Of a stretch of 64,000 nucleotides of DNA, positions 35,905 to 44,219 are shown in pieces; position 1 is the stretch's first letter, and each line of letters starts with the position of its first letter. Under the pieces are notes generated by a model that saw only the letters and a list, made by a program, of their open reading frames with translations, was not told the origin of the DNA and did not search any database. Origin of the DNA: Cyanobacterium stanieri PCC 7202 (GTDB taxonomy: Bacteria > Cyanobacteriota > Cyanobacteriia > Cyanobacteriales > Cyanobacteriaceae); assembly GCA_000317655.1 (NCBI GenBank), contig CP003940.1, positions 1,302,001 to 1,366,000 of the forward strand, in the 5' to 3' direction. The position numbers and the translations under genes are program-made.

Positions 35905-37164
35905 ATGTATCAAACACAGAAAAACCAAATTAGAGGACTGTCTAAATCTGAATTTGTAGCCCTGCAAACGTTGTGTAGATTAACAAAAAATCTATATAAC
36001 GTGGGCTTGTATCAGATTAGGCAGTTTTTCTTTTTAGAGAATGGTTTTCTGCGTTATGAATCTAATTATCACCAATGCAAAACAAATGAAAACTACAAAT
36101 TATTAAATACCGATATAGCCCAACAAACCTTGAAAGTTGTAGATAGAAGTTTTCGTTCTTTCTTCAACTTAATAAAAAAGGCAAAATCTGGAAATTATCA
36201 ATTCAATCAGATTGCTTTGCCTCGATACTTAAAGAAAGATGGTTATTTCCCTTTGATAATGCCGAGAATTATCGTCAAAGATGGATACTTTAAAGTTCCT
36301 ATGTCTAGGGAATTTAAGAAAGAGTATGGGGAGGTTAAAATACCTTTCCCTCAACGCTTAAATCCTGAAAAATTAAAGGAAGTTAGAATATATCCAAAAT
36401 ATAATTGTCAGTTCTTTGAGGTTGAGTTTATCACGAAGGAAGAACCACAGATAGTTGAGTTTAAGTCAGATAATGCGTTAGCGGTAGATTTAGGTCTAAA
36501 TAATCTTGCTACTTGTGTTAGTACCAATGGGGCATCGTTTATTATCGATGGTCGCAGATTAAAAAGTTACAACCATTGGTATAACAAGGTAAATGCGAAA
36601 CTGCAATCTATCAAGGATAAGCAGGGTCTAAAGGCTATCACTAAAAGGCAAGGGAGATTGTTACTCAAGAGGAATAATCAGGTTAGAGACTATCTAAGCA
36701 AAACAGCAAGATACATTGTGGAAACTTGTCTTCGCCTAGATATAGGTACTCTAATTGTGGGAGTAACCAAAGGCTGGAAACAGAATGCACACATGGGCAA
36801 AAGGAATAACCAGAATTTTATACAAATCCCTCACTATTCCCTTAGAGAAAAACTTAAGGCTTTATGCGAAAACTATGGTATCCAATACTTAGAGCAGGAA
36901 GAATCCTATACTAGCAAGGCAAGTGCCTTGGATAATGACAATATCCCTGTTTATTCTCCTGACAATATCGTTAAGCATATTTTTAGTGGTAAACGAGTAA
37001 AGCGTGGCTTATACCAGTCAAAAGATGGTACAAGGGTAAACGCTGATTGTAATGGAGCCTTTAACATAGGTAGAAAAAGTAAGCATGAGGGCTTTGCCCA
37101 AGTGTGTAGTGGACTTTTGACAAGTCCTTTAAGAATAACTAATTTAAACGTAAGTTTGAATTAA
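35905..37164 (+). CDS. tnpB: RNA-guided nuclease TnpB (IS605 OrfB family)
   Basis: 419 aa. The RuvC-like triad appears intact: Asp195 in ALAVDLGLNN, Glu332/333 in YLEQEESYTSK, and Asp381 in VNADCNGAFNI. The zinc ribbon that TnpB proteins normally carry between the second and third acidic residues (two CxxC pairs) is absent; the segment there reads SGKRVKRGLYQSKDGTRVNA. This is the Cys-less TnpB subgroup. Because catalytic residues and length are preserved, it may still be active. Full-length frame, ATG at 35905. Confidence 0.88.
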   Translation: MYQTQKNQIRGLSKSEFVALQTLCRLTKNLYNVGLYQIRQFFFLENGFLRYESNYHQCKTNENYKLLNTDIAQQTLKVVDRSFRSFFNLIKKAKSGNYQFNQIALPRYLKKDGYFPLIMPRIIVKDGYFKVPMSREFKKEYGEVKIPFPQRLNPEKLKEVRIYPKYNCQFFEVEFITKEEPQIVEFKSDNALAVDLGLNNLATCVSTNGASFIIDGRRLKSYNHWYNKVNAKLQSIKDKQGLKAITKRQGRLLLKRNNQVRDYLSKTARYIVETCLRLDIGTLIVGVTKGWKQNAHMGKRNNQNFIQIPHYSLREKLKALCENYGIQYLEQEESYTSKASALDNDNIPVYSPDNIVKHIFSGKRVKRGLYQSKDGTRVNADCNGAFNIGRKSKHEGFAQVCSGLLTSPLRITNLNVSLN

Positions 37165-37204
37165 TTTCTTAAGAATCCTCGCACTTTAGGGCGGGGAGTG
37201 TCAA
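37110..37204 (+). ncRNA. Probable TnpB guide RNA (omega/reRNA) scaffold
   Basis: In IS200/IS605 elements the guide RNA overlaps the tnpB 3' end and the right end. Here the right end carries the hairpin CCTCGC-loop-GCGGGG and terminal GAGTGTCAA at 37197-37205, as in known scaffolds. The 5' limit is not visible in the sequence and is placed by analogy only. Confidence 0.45.
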
Positions 37205-37244
37205 GGCAGAATGATCTTAGATAAGTTTATAAGGAGTTATATTT

Positions 37245-37634
37245 ATGCGTCTTTTACACACCATGCTCAGGGTAGGTAATTTGGAGGAATCCATCAAGTT
37301 TTATTGTGATGTGTTGGGTATGAAGTTGTTAAGACAAAAAGATTATCCGGGAGGGGAGTTTACCCTTGCTTTTGTGGGTTATGGGGATGAGGCTGATCAT
37401 TCTGTGATTGAGTTGACCTACAATTGGGGTAAGGACAGTTATGATATTGGCGATGGATATGGACATATTGCCCTTGGGGTGGATGATATTTATAGCACTT
37501 GTGACAAAATTAAATCCCTTGGGGGTAAGGTAATTAGGGAACCTGGCCCCATGAAACATGGTACGACGGTTATTGCATTTGTGGAAGATCCTACGGGGTA
37601 TAAGGTGGAATTGATTGAAACAAAAAAAGACTAG
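37245..37634 (+). CDS. gloA: Lactoylglutathione lyase (glyoxalase I)
   Basis: Converts the methylglyoxal-glutathione hemithioacetal to S-lactoylglutathione. 129 aa with the metal ligands of GloA: His5 ([20 protein letters not shown]), Glu in [10 protein letters not shown], His in [10 protein letters not shown] and Glu in YKVELIE. A strong SD, AAGGAG at 37231-37236, precedes the ATG. The TnpB element ends only 40 bp upstream, so the promoter may have been replaced or lie within the element. Confidence 0.96.
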   Translation: MRLLHTMLRVGNLEESIKFYCDVLGMKLLRQKDYPGGEFTLAFVGYGDEADHSVIELTYNWGKDSYDIGDGYGHIALGVDDIYSTCDKIKSLGGKVIREPGPMKHGTTVIAFVEDPTGYKVELIETKKD

Positions 37635-37665
37635 ATAATAATTGATAATGGATAATTATCCTCTC

Positions 37666-37712
37666 TTGCCTTTTGCCTTTTGCCTTTTGCCTGTTCCCTG
37701 TTCCCTGTTCCC
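37666..37712. repeat. Heptanucleotide tandem repeats (TTTTGCC)n and (TGTTCCC)n
   Basis: About four TTTTGCC units followed by three TGTTCCC units, between gloA and rsmH. It is another short tandemly repeated repetitive sequence; the TGTTCCC part recurs at 44451-44470 and 47860-47882. Confidence 0.75.
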
Positions 37713-37715
37713 AAA

Positions 37716-38594
37716 CTAATCAATTTCTCTCTCTGCGATTCTGAGTTTGGCGGAGCGCGATCGCACATTAACCTCTTGCTCTTGTTTACTGGGGGTGAGG
37801 GGTTTTTTGGTGATCACTTTGAGGGTATCGCTATCCCGGAATTGATATTTAACGATTCTATCCTCAAGACTATGAAAGCTAATAATAGCAATTCTGCCCT
37901 CGGGTTTTAGCCAATGGGGGGCATTGTTCAAAAAGGTAGTTAGGGAGTCTAATTCTTGGTTTACGGCGATGCGCAGGGCTTGAAAGGTCCTTGTGGCAGG
38001 GTGTATTTTACCATAACGGGCTTTGGGAGGATAGCAAAGGGCGATCGCACTGGCTAACTGAGTGGTACTGGTAAAAGGGCGTTTTTCAACAATTTTTCGG
38101 GCAATACGGCGAGATAGTCTTTCTTCTCCATATTGATAAATGAGATCAGCGATTTCTTTTTCCTGCCAATGATTAACAATTTCGGCAGCGGTGAGAGATT
38201 GATTTTGATCCATACGCATATCCAACTCCCCTTCATTGCGGAAGCTAAAACCTCGCTCGGCATGATCAAATTGAGGAGAACTAACCCCCAAATCAGCAAT
38301 AATGCCATCAAATTGATTTTCTTTGCCTACAAAATCGGCAAAATTGCCATGCCAAAAACTGATTCTTTCTAAATAAGATGAAGGTAATCGATTACGTACA
38401 GAGGCGATCGCATTTTCATCCCGATCAATCACCGTCATCGTAATACTATCATCATACCCTAACAAAATTTCCGTGTGTCCCCCTCCCCCTAGAGTAGCAT
38501 CGAGATAATTCCCCTGAGCCTTTGGTTTCACCGCCTCCACCAACTCTTGAGCAAAAACAGAAACATGATGAAAATCAGCGGGAGAATGGGTCAT
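37716..38594 (-). CDS. rsmH: 16S rRNA (cytosine-1402-N4)-methyltransferase RsmH
   Basis: Methylates N4 of C1402 in the 30S decoding centre. ATG at 38594 gives [20 protein letters not shown]; the frame is open further upstream. 292 aa. SAM motif [17 protein letters not shown], then [23 protein letters not shown] (given in part), [17 protein letters not shown] and [16 protein letters not shown] near the C-terminus. Complete length for the family (about 300 aa). Confidence 0.96.
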   Translation of the reverse strand: MTHSPADFHHVSVFAQELVEAVKPKAQGNYLDATLGGGGHTEILLGYDDSITMTVIDRDENAIASVRNRLPSSYLERISFWHGNFADFVGKENQFDGIIADLGVSSPQFDHAERGFSFRNEGELDMRMDQNQSLTAAEIVNHWQEKEIADLIYQYGEERLSRRIARKIVEKRPFTSTTQLASAIALCYPPKARYGKIHPATRTFQALRIAVNQELDSLTTFLNNAPHWLKPEGRIAIISFHSLEDRIVKYQFRDSDTLKVITKKPLTPSKQEQEVNVRSRSAKLRIAEREID

Positions 38595-38693
38595 AAAAAA
38601 GAAAAAGTAACTAATCATTTACATTCTCAGATTTTAATGGTTTGTTGTCAACTTTTTTTGTTAGAATTTGCTTGATGGAATCTTGTGAAAACC

Positions 38694-39179
38694 ATGATTA
38701 AAACTGCTGTTTTCTTAACTACAATTGTATTATCAATGACAGCTTGTAATGGAAATCAATACCTTCAAAAAAATAGCACTCATAATCAAGAAGAAATCAT
38801 TTTTGTAGAGCAAGAAATAGTAGGGGAAGATATACCCGTTGATTTATTAAAAATGATTGAAAATGAACGACAAAAATCAAGACCATTAAATAATAATTCT
38901 GACTCCGTAACTTATCGTTTCTCCGAAGGAGAATCAACCATAGATGATATTTCTGGTGATGGTGTGGAAATATCTGAAATTGAACCAGTTAATATCACAG
39001 AAGACCTAATCTACTCTGGGGAAGGGCAATTTCGTAGTCAGTCACCTATAAATGGTATTTATAAGGATGTTTATGAGTATGATTTGCCTCCAAAACAAAA
39101 TAGTTATTCCCATAGATTATTTCCTTGGGATAATATTTTTGAGTATGGAATTCCCATCAGTAGCATTGATGATAACTGA
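38694..39179 (+). CDS. Hypothetical lipoprotein
   Basis: 161 aa, unknown function. MIKTAVFLTTIVLSMTACNG is a short signal peptide with a lipobox ending in TAC, so it is probably a lipid-anchored periplasmic or outer-membrane protein. The mature part is acidic and Asn/Ser/Glu-rich with a Tyr-rich C-terminal section (KDVYEYDLPPKQNSYSH). A GTG nine bases upstream is an alternative start closer to the GGAA at 38678-38681. No family recognised. Confidence 0.6.
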   Translation: MIKTAVFLTTIVLSMTACNGNQYLQKNSTHNQEEIIFVEQEIVGEDIPVDLLKMIENERQKSRPLNNNSDSVTYRFSEGESTIDDISGDGVEISEIEPVNITEDLIYSGEGQFRSQSPINGIYKDVYEYDLPPKQNSYSHRLFPWDNIFEYGIPISSIDDN

Positions 39180-39327
39180 GGTTTTTTCTAGTAGTTAAAC
39201 CTTTTTAATTATCATAAAACCTTAACAAAAAAATCGGATCTATATTATCTATTATTGTTGATTCAAATAAAGTCTTTTTAAGCTAAACTGTTGATAACTA
39301 TATAATTTAAATTATAACTTTAAGATA

Positions 39328-39567
39328 GTGGATAATAATAAACCTGATAAAGATAAAATGCTCTATCCTCGTAGCTCCTATCGTGGAGAGTTTAGCCCCG
39401 AAAATTTAATGTTTAATGCTAATTTGCAGGAGTTTGCTCAAAAAGTGAGTTATATCTGCAACTTAGAAACTAATGGCAAATTGTCCGCTAATCAAGCCTA
39501 TGAACAAATCAGAGTCTTATGGAAAGAGTTAAAAACTAGCATTAAAAATCTTAATTTAGAGCAATAA
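39328..39567 (+). CDS. Small DUF7219-like protein homologous to the MgtE N-terminal extension
   Basis: 79 aa from a GTG at 39328 (an ATG at 39358 is the alternative). Residues about 14-70, FSPENLMFNANLQEFAQKVS then TNGKLSANQAYEQIRVLWKE, align without gaps to residues about 12-66 of the MgtE protein at 31694-33205 (LNPEDLFFNVNLQDFSHRVD, GGKITPTEAIARINHIWEH). The family name DUF7219 is from memory. No enzyme motif; it may act as a small binding or regulatory domain in trans. It lies alone between a lipoprotein gene and a DppB-like permease gene. Confidence 0.75.
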   Translation: MDNNKPDKDKMLYPRSSYRGEFSPENLMFNANLQEFAQKVSYICNLETNGKLSANQAYEQIRVLWKELKTSIKNLNLEQ

Positions 39568-39657
39568 TTTTAATGAATTAAAATATCATTTTTTTGTGAT
39601 TTAATAATATTATTTGCCCTATTTATAATCAGGTTTTTGATCCTCAACTTTTAATCC

Positions 39658-40683
39658 ATGTCTCGCTCTAAATCTCTTCAATACTATATCATTGCTCGTA
39701 TCCTATTAGCCCCTCTAATGTTGTGGACTATTGTGACCATTGTTTTTTTACTGCTTCGGGCAACCCCCGGAGATCCAGTAGATGCGATTTTGGGTGGTAG
39801 GGCCCCAGAATCCGCAAAACAAGCTCTTAGGGAACAAATGGGTTTAAATTTGCCCCTTTCGGTGCAGTATTTCAGCTATTTAGGGCAATTATTGCGGTTG
39901 GATTTAGGTTCGTCCATCACCAGTCGGGGCTTGAGCGTGGGAGATGTCATTAGTCAATACTTTCCTGCTACGGTTGAATTATCCTTGTTTGCTATGGTAG
40001 TGGCGATCGCCCTCGGAGTTAGTATAGGACTACTATCCGCATCAAAACCGAATACTATATGGGATGTAGGCGGAAGACTATTTGGTATCATCACCTACGC
40101 CCTACCCCTCTTTTGGATGGGCATGGTAATGCAAATTATTTTCTCAGTACAACTAGGCTGGTTTCCCCTCGGCACTCGTTTTCCCGTGGGTATGGCAACT
40201 CCTACCAAAATAACAGGTTTATATGTCCTCGATAGCCTTCTCTCCTTCAACCTACCCCAACTTATTACCTCCCTCCACTACATCGCCCTTCCCTCCATTA
40301 CCCTCGGCATTCTCATCAGCGGTATCTTTGAAAGAATAGTTAGGGTAAACCTCAAAAAAACCCTCCAATCAGACTATGTAGAAGCCGCTAGGGCTAGGGG
40401 GATTCCCGAAAGACAAATTCTCTTCGCCCATGCTTTCAAAAACGCCCTCATACCCGTGATTACCGTCATGGGTTTAACCTTCGCCGCCCTCTTGGGGGGT
40501 GCCGTATTAACAGAAGTAACCTTCTCCTGGCCAGGGCTTGGTAATCGATTGTACGAAGCCATTTCCCAAAGAGACTATCCCACCGTCCAAGGAATTATGG
40601 TATTTTTCGGCATCATTGTAGTAATTGCCAGTATTGCCATCGATATTATCAACGCTTATATTGACCCCAGAATTAGATATTAA
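39658..40683 (+). CDS. ABC transporter permease, DppB/OppB family
   Basis: Inner-membrane permease of a peptide/nickel-type ABC importer. 341 aa with six helices, the N-terminal RATPGDPVDAILGGRAPESA segment, the EAA loop DYVEAARARGIPERQILFAH and the C-terminal LLGGAVLTEVTFSWPGLGNRLYEAI (in part). The partner DppC permease, ATPases and binding protein are not next to it, so the transporter is encoded in pieces; scattered subunits are common in cyanobacteria. The transported solute is unknown. Confidence 0.9.
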   Translation: MSRSKSLQYYIIARILLAPLMLWTIVTIVFLLLRATPGDPVDAILGGRAPESAKQALREQMGLNLPLSVQYFSYLGQLLRLDLGSSITSRGLSVGDVISQYFPATVELSLFAMVVAIALGVSIGLLSASKPNTIWDVGGRLFGIITYALPLFWMGMVMQIIFSVQLGWFPLGTRFPVGMATPTKITGLYVLDSLLSFNLPQLITSLHYIALPSITLGILISGIFERIVRVNLKKTLQSDYVEAARARGIPERQILFAHAFKNALIPVITVMGLTFAALLGGAVLTEVTFSWPGLGNRLYEAISQRDYPTVQGIMVFFGIIVVIASIAIDIINAYIDPRIRY

Positions 40684-40815
40684 AGCACAAAGCAATGTGA
40701 TAATCGCCTTTTACATATGATTATTCCTCCAACTCAGTAGAGAATGGGTAATAGGCAATGATAGAATAATCCTTTACTTGATAAAAAAATATTAATTAAT
40801 TTTTTGATTACTCTA

Positions 40816-41367
40816 ATGTTAAAAAAGACTATTTTAATTTTTCTATCTTGTCTTTGTCTGTGGATGAGTCATCCCCTTGCTAGTATGGCAGACATAGATA
40901 ATGATCGCTACGATGGTAATATTTTTGTGGTATATGCAGGGAATGGTTCATTAGTTCCTCCTCGTCTGACGTTAAAACAGTCTTTTGAGCGCAAATTACC
41001 AGTAATCTTAGTTTATTATTTAGATGATAATAGTGATTCTAAGGAGTTCGCCTTTATTGTCTCCCGTTTTCAAGAATTTTATGGACGGGCAGCGAGTATT
41101 ATTCCCGTAAATGTGGATACCATTCCTATGAAAAATCGCTATAGCCGTGATGAGGTGGGATATTACTATGATGGGGTGATTCCTCAGACAGTAATTTTAG
41201 ATGAAAATAGAAAAGAAATTTACAACGGTGAAGGCATTGTCGAGTTTGAGGCAGTGGACGATATTTTAAGGGATTTATTCGATCTTTTACCGCGCTCAGA
41301 ATCGGTACAATTAAAACGGAGGAATTTTAATCAGTTTAATAGTGAGCTAGTACCTGAAGAAAATTAA
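40816..41367 (+). CDS. Thioredoxin-fold photosystem I accumulation factor (Slr1796-like)
   Basis: Lumenal or periplasmic thioredoxin-fold protein resembling the factor required for normal photosystem I accumulation in Synechocystis. ATG at 40816: MLKKTILIFLSCLCLWMSHP starts a signal peptide ending near ASMA. The mature part has NIFVVYAGNGSLVPPRLTL, RKLPVILVYYLDDNSDSKEF, GVIPQTVILDENRKEIYNGE and RDLFDLLPRSESVQLKRRNF. The mature region has no cysteine, so it cannot be a redox thioredoxin. The gene name assignment is from memory. Confidence 0.75.
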   Translation: MLKKTILIFLSCLCLWMSHPLASMADIDNDRYDGNIFVVYAGNGSLVPPRLTLKQSFERKLPVILVYYLDDNSDSKEFAFIVSRFQEFYGRAASIIPVNVDTIPMKNRYSRDEVGYYYDGVIPQTVILDENRKEIYNGEGIVEFEAVDDILRDLFDLLPRSESVQLKRRNFNQFNSELVPEEN

Positions 41368-41442
41368 TTTACAAGGGGTTATCGATAAATAGCCCCTTAC
41401 CTCTAACTACTTTTAACTGCTTTTTTGGTGAATTCATTAACT

Positions 41443-42645
41443 ATGGATAAATTTGATGTGGTGGTAGTTGGTGCTGGGCCGGGGGGAGGACATTGTGCTA
41501 GATTACTAGCTAAAAAAGGGTATAAGGTTTTATTGTTAGAACGATACAAGGATTTTGGTCGTAATAATTTTTCTAGTGCGGGAGTACCCAAGGAAATTCT
41601 GAGTAAGTTTAATTTACCTGAAAACCTTGTGGGTAGTTGGTGGAATAGGTTTGTGGTAGTGACAACCCATCGTAAAAGAATATGGCACTCGAAGGAAAAT
41701 CAAGGTTGTGTTTTAGATTTTCAAAAAATGCGTCAGTTTTTGGCGGATGAGGTGAGTTGTCACGGGGGAGAAGTATGGTTAGGGTGTCGTCATATCGATC
41801 ATATTGAAAGAGATAATGATGTTTTAGTAACCATTAAAAATAATCTTACTAACACCAAAATTGAAGTCACATCCAAGGTATTGGTAGATGCCACTGGGGC
41901 GATGCGAGGGGTTATGTGTGGTAAAGAAAAAAAGAAACCTTCATTAGCGACTGCCACGGGAGTAGAGTATTTAATCGAGGTTGATGAGAAGGTATACAAT
42001 GCCCATGCAGGGGCATTAACTTTTTTGTTGGGGCATAAATGGATGCCCAAGGGTTACTCATGGGTGTTTCCCATGGAGCAAAATATTCTTAAGGTGGGGG
42101 CGGGGATTTATAATCAGCATCATGAGTTAATCAAGGAAGTTAAACCCCTTGGTCATTATATTGAGCTTTTAATTGAGAAGTATTTACAGGCAAAAAATTA
42201 CAAAATTCTGGATATACATGGGGAAACTTTAAGATATAGTTCTGGTCTTCAGGATACCTATAATGATGGGAGGATAATTGCGATCGGTGATGCTGTTTCT
42301 ACGGTAAATTGGTTAGGGGGTGAGGGTATTCGTCATGCCATGGAAAGTGCCGATATTGCCCATAGATTTATTTACCAATTTTTGGAGGGGGAAAGGGATA
42401 GTTTTGATGGTTATCAACGACAAATGCACTCTATTTTCCTGCAAAAATGGAATCTTTGTGAAAGATTAGCTAAAAGAAAATATAGTCAGGATACTGATGA
42501 CCTCGTGAATAAGGCATTTTCTTATCTTGAGGGGATGAAGTTAGAGGATGTGGTGGATATTTTGTTTTATTATAAGTTTGAAAAAATATCTAAGGGTTTG
42601 GTCGCTTTTATTTTGAGAAAATTACGCTCGATTTTTTTGAAGTAA
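41443..42645 (+). CDS. Geranylgeranyl-reductase-family FAD-dependent oxidoreductase
   Basis: Flavoprotein of 400 aa. The N-terminal dinucleotide motif is DVVVVGAGPGGGHCARLLAK (residues about 4-23), followed by LLLERYKDFGRNNFSSAGVP, a second motif VLVDATGAMRG, and the C-terminal FAD segment GRIIAIGDAVSTVNWLGGEG. The family includes ChlP and archaeal lipid reductases, plus many cyanobacterial paralogues of unknown substrate. ATG at 41443 is chosen. The group II intron lies 64 bp after the stop on the other strand. Confidence 0.87.
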   Translation: MDKFDVVVVGAGPGGGHCARLLAKKGYKVLLLERYKDFGRNNFSSAGVPKEILSKFNLPENLVGSWWNRFVVVTTHRKRIWHSKENQGCVLDFQKMRQFLADEVSCHGGEVWLGCRHIDHIERDNDVLVTIKNNLTNTKIEVTSKVLVDATGAMRGVMCGKEKKKPSLATATGVEYLIEVDEKVYNAHAGALTFLLGHKWMPKGYSWVFPMEQNILKVGAGIYNQHHELIKEVKPLGHYIELLIEKYLQAKNYKILDIHGETLRYSSGLQDTYNDGRIIAIGDAVSTVNWLGGEGIRHAMESADIAHRFIYQFLEGERDSFDGYQRQMHSIFLQKWNLCERLAKRKYSQDTDDLVNKAFSYLEGMKLEDVVDILFYYKFEKISKGLVAFILRKLRSIFLK

Positions 42646-42708
42646 GAAATATTGCGAAATAACACCCAGAAATGGCGGGAAATATTCACCTTACTATTGC
42701 CCATTGCC

Positions 42709-43446
42709 GTGAGAGAGTCGATCTGAGAGTCACCTCTCAAACCTCTCCTTCAAAACCGTGCTTGAGACTTTCACCTCACACGGCTTCTCCTCGTCTTTTC
42801 GATGTTACTTTCACCCCTACATCCCTACGCTCAATTTAATTAATTGACGTTCTAAGGCTTATGAAAAAGTTACTTAACTTCTACTTAGACTGAGGGTGAT
42901 ACGTCAGCATATCCTTAACATTACATTAAGGCATTGGCTTCTTATCACATCCTTCCCTAATTCCCTTACGCTTCACATCTGACTACTTTTTTGAGTAAAA
43001 TAAACAAACAAAAAAGAGAAGAATTAGAGTTACTTCGTTCCGATGTCACTTTTCACGATGCTTTTAGGTTGAGGTAAGAAGTCCGGAGCCATTAATTAGA
43101 GACTGCGTTTTCAAAGGAACATATTTGAAAAACCTGTCCTCGTTGACATTTTGTCTGTGGTTTATCAGCCGATTTAACCACTTGGAACTGATGAACCAAA
43201 TCCTCTTAGTTTATTTCTTAACCATGAGCATCTACCCTTGGGGAGTTACCAGATTCGGCTTCAAGCTATCCCCTTTTCTTCTAGCTTCCCACCGTGATGA
43301 TGTTACTTCAAAGCAGTTAGAAGAGAGAGTCAATTGGCAGTACAATGGAAGGAATTTAACCTTCAAGAGACATTAGTTATTCAGATTTCTAGGTTCTGAA
43401 CGGGTGGTTCTCAAAAAAAAATTGATTAGCACCCAACGAATCGCAC
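42709..43446 (-). mobile_element. ORF-less group II intron (738 nt)
   Basis: On the minus strand the element starts GTGCG (43446-43442), the group II 5' consensus, and ends in AC at 42709. Domain V is at about 42752-42787: AAGCCGTG pairs with CACGGTTT, it holds the catalytic AGC, and the upper stem closes on a GAAA tetraloop (GTGAAAGT). A domain VI-like hairpin (GAGAG...CTCTC) with a bulged A follows. No reverse transcriptase or maturase frame is present. Removing the element joins GGGGAATG to GGCAATGGGCAATAG, restoring a perfect (G/C)AATGGG heptamer repeat, which fixes both ends. Confidence 0.85.
42752..42787 (-). ncRNA. Group II intron domain V
   Basis: Conserved catalytic hairpin of the intron: AGC triad, 8-bp lower stem with the G-T pair, two-nucleotide bulge region and GAAA-capped upper stem. 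Its preservation suggests the ribozyme core is still functional or only recently lost. Confidence 0.82.
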
Positions 43447-43468
43447 CATTCCCCATTCCCTTAAATGA

Positions 43469-43474
43469 TATAAT
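43469..43474 (+). promoter_or_regulatory. Probable -10 element of the ferredoxin gene
   Basis: TATAAT 36 bp upstream of the ATG at 43511. A -35 at standard spacing would fall at about 43446-43451, right at the intron boundary, and reads CCATTC there, a poor match. Confidence 0.45.
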
Positions 43475-43510
43475 TGTTAAGAAATAATAAGCAAAATTGA
43501 GGAAACAAAA

Positions 43511-43735
43511 ATGCCCCATACCATTGTGACAGACGTTTGCGAAGGAATAGCTGATTGTGTTTCAGCTTGTCCTGTTGCTTGTATCCACGAAGGAGAAAGT
43601 AAAAATGTCAAAGGCACAGATTGGTACTGGATTGATTTTGATACCTGTATCGATTGTGGAATCTGTATTCAAGTTTGCCCCGTGGAAGGTGCGATTTTAC
43701 CCGAAGAGCGTCCTGATTTACAAAAGGTTTCTTAA
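43511..43735 (+). CDS. Two-cluster bacterial-type ferredoxin
   Basis: 74-aa soluble electron carrier. First half: Cys10, Cys16 and Cys20 in VCEGIADCVSACP with Cys24; second half: the classical CIDCGICIQVCP. The spacing of the first set (x5, x3) fits a [3Fe-4S] or 7Fe-type cluster, the second a [4Fe-4S] cluster. Strong RBS TGAGGA at 43498-43503. Partners unknown. The intron on the opposite strand ends its 5' side 65 bp upstream, at the probable -35 region. Confidence 0.92.
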   Translation: MPHTIVTDVCEGIADCVSACPVACIHEGESKNVKGTDWYWIDFDTCIDCGICIQVCPVEGAILPEERPDLQKVS

Positions 43736-43821
43736 ATACAGGGAATGGGCAATGGTAAAACCAATCATTGTCTAATCCTTTTTATTGTTTTGATTTTCCG
43801 CCCATTTTTTACTTTATTCTC

Positions 43822-44217
43822 ATGATGATTATTGGTTTTGACCCAGGTCGGGATAAGTGCGGTTTAGCTGTCATGAATCAACATAAGGAAATCTTATTTA
43901 GATCTGTGGTCAATTCTTCAAGAGCGATCGCCCTTATCCAAGATTTAATCGCAAAATATAGCCCTAAGCTATTGGTGATGGGGAATCAAACCACCTCTAA
44001 GCAGTGGAAAGCAGAGTTAAAAGATAATATAAACTTATCAATCGTTTTAGTAGATGAAAAAAATAGTTCCGTAGAAGCAAGGGAAAGATATTGGTTATTC
44101 AATCCGCCCCAAGGGTTAGGAAGACTAATCCCCCTTGGTTTGAGAGTGCCTCCCGAGCCTATTGATGATATTGTGGCAGTGATATTAATAGAAAGATATT
44201 GGCATCAACAACAGTAG
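43822..44217 (+). CDS. YqgF/RuvX-like RNase H-fold protein
   Basis: 131 aa from ATG at 43822 (a second ATG follows at once). The first strand MMIIGFDPGRDKCGLAVMN carries the GxDxGxxRxG-like motif of YqgF/RuvC-fold proteins, followed by KLLVMGNQTTSK, IVLVDEKNSSVEARERY and EPIDDIVAVILIERYW with a late acidic residue. YqgF proteins process pre-16S rRNA or resolve Holliday junctions; this cyanobacterial branch is of unsettled role. An upstream in-frame TTG start is unlikely. Confidence 0.78.
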   Translation: MMIIGFDPGRDKCGLAVMNQHKEILFRSVVNSSRAIALIQDLIAKYSPKLLVMGNQTTSKQWKAELKDNINLSIVLVDEKNSSVEARERYWLFNPPQGLGRLIPLGLRVPPEPIDDIVAVILIERYWHQQQ

Positions 44218-44219
44218 TT

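Larger units (their letters stand above)
35801..37204 (+). mobile_element. TnpB-only IS200/IS605-type element
   Basis: Left-end hairpin CCGTCCT/AGGACGG at 35807-35823 and right-end hairpin CCTCGC/GCGGGG at 37177-37196 followed by GAGTGTCAA frame one tnpB gene; no tnpA is present. The right-end hairpin with TGTCAA at the end is the usual end of the TnpB guide RNA scaffold, so the guide would be the flank starting at about 37205. Outer limits are estimated to a few bases because no empty site is available. It lies inside the MNT-gene remnant, 40 bp before gloA. Confidence 0.75.

Noticed and set aside
43125-43376. An 83-codon open frame on the plus strand within 42709-43446
   Set aside because: It lies antisense inside the group II intron, has no homology I recognise, and begins in what is intron domain I-III sequence.
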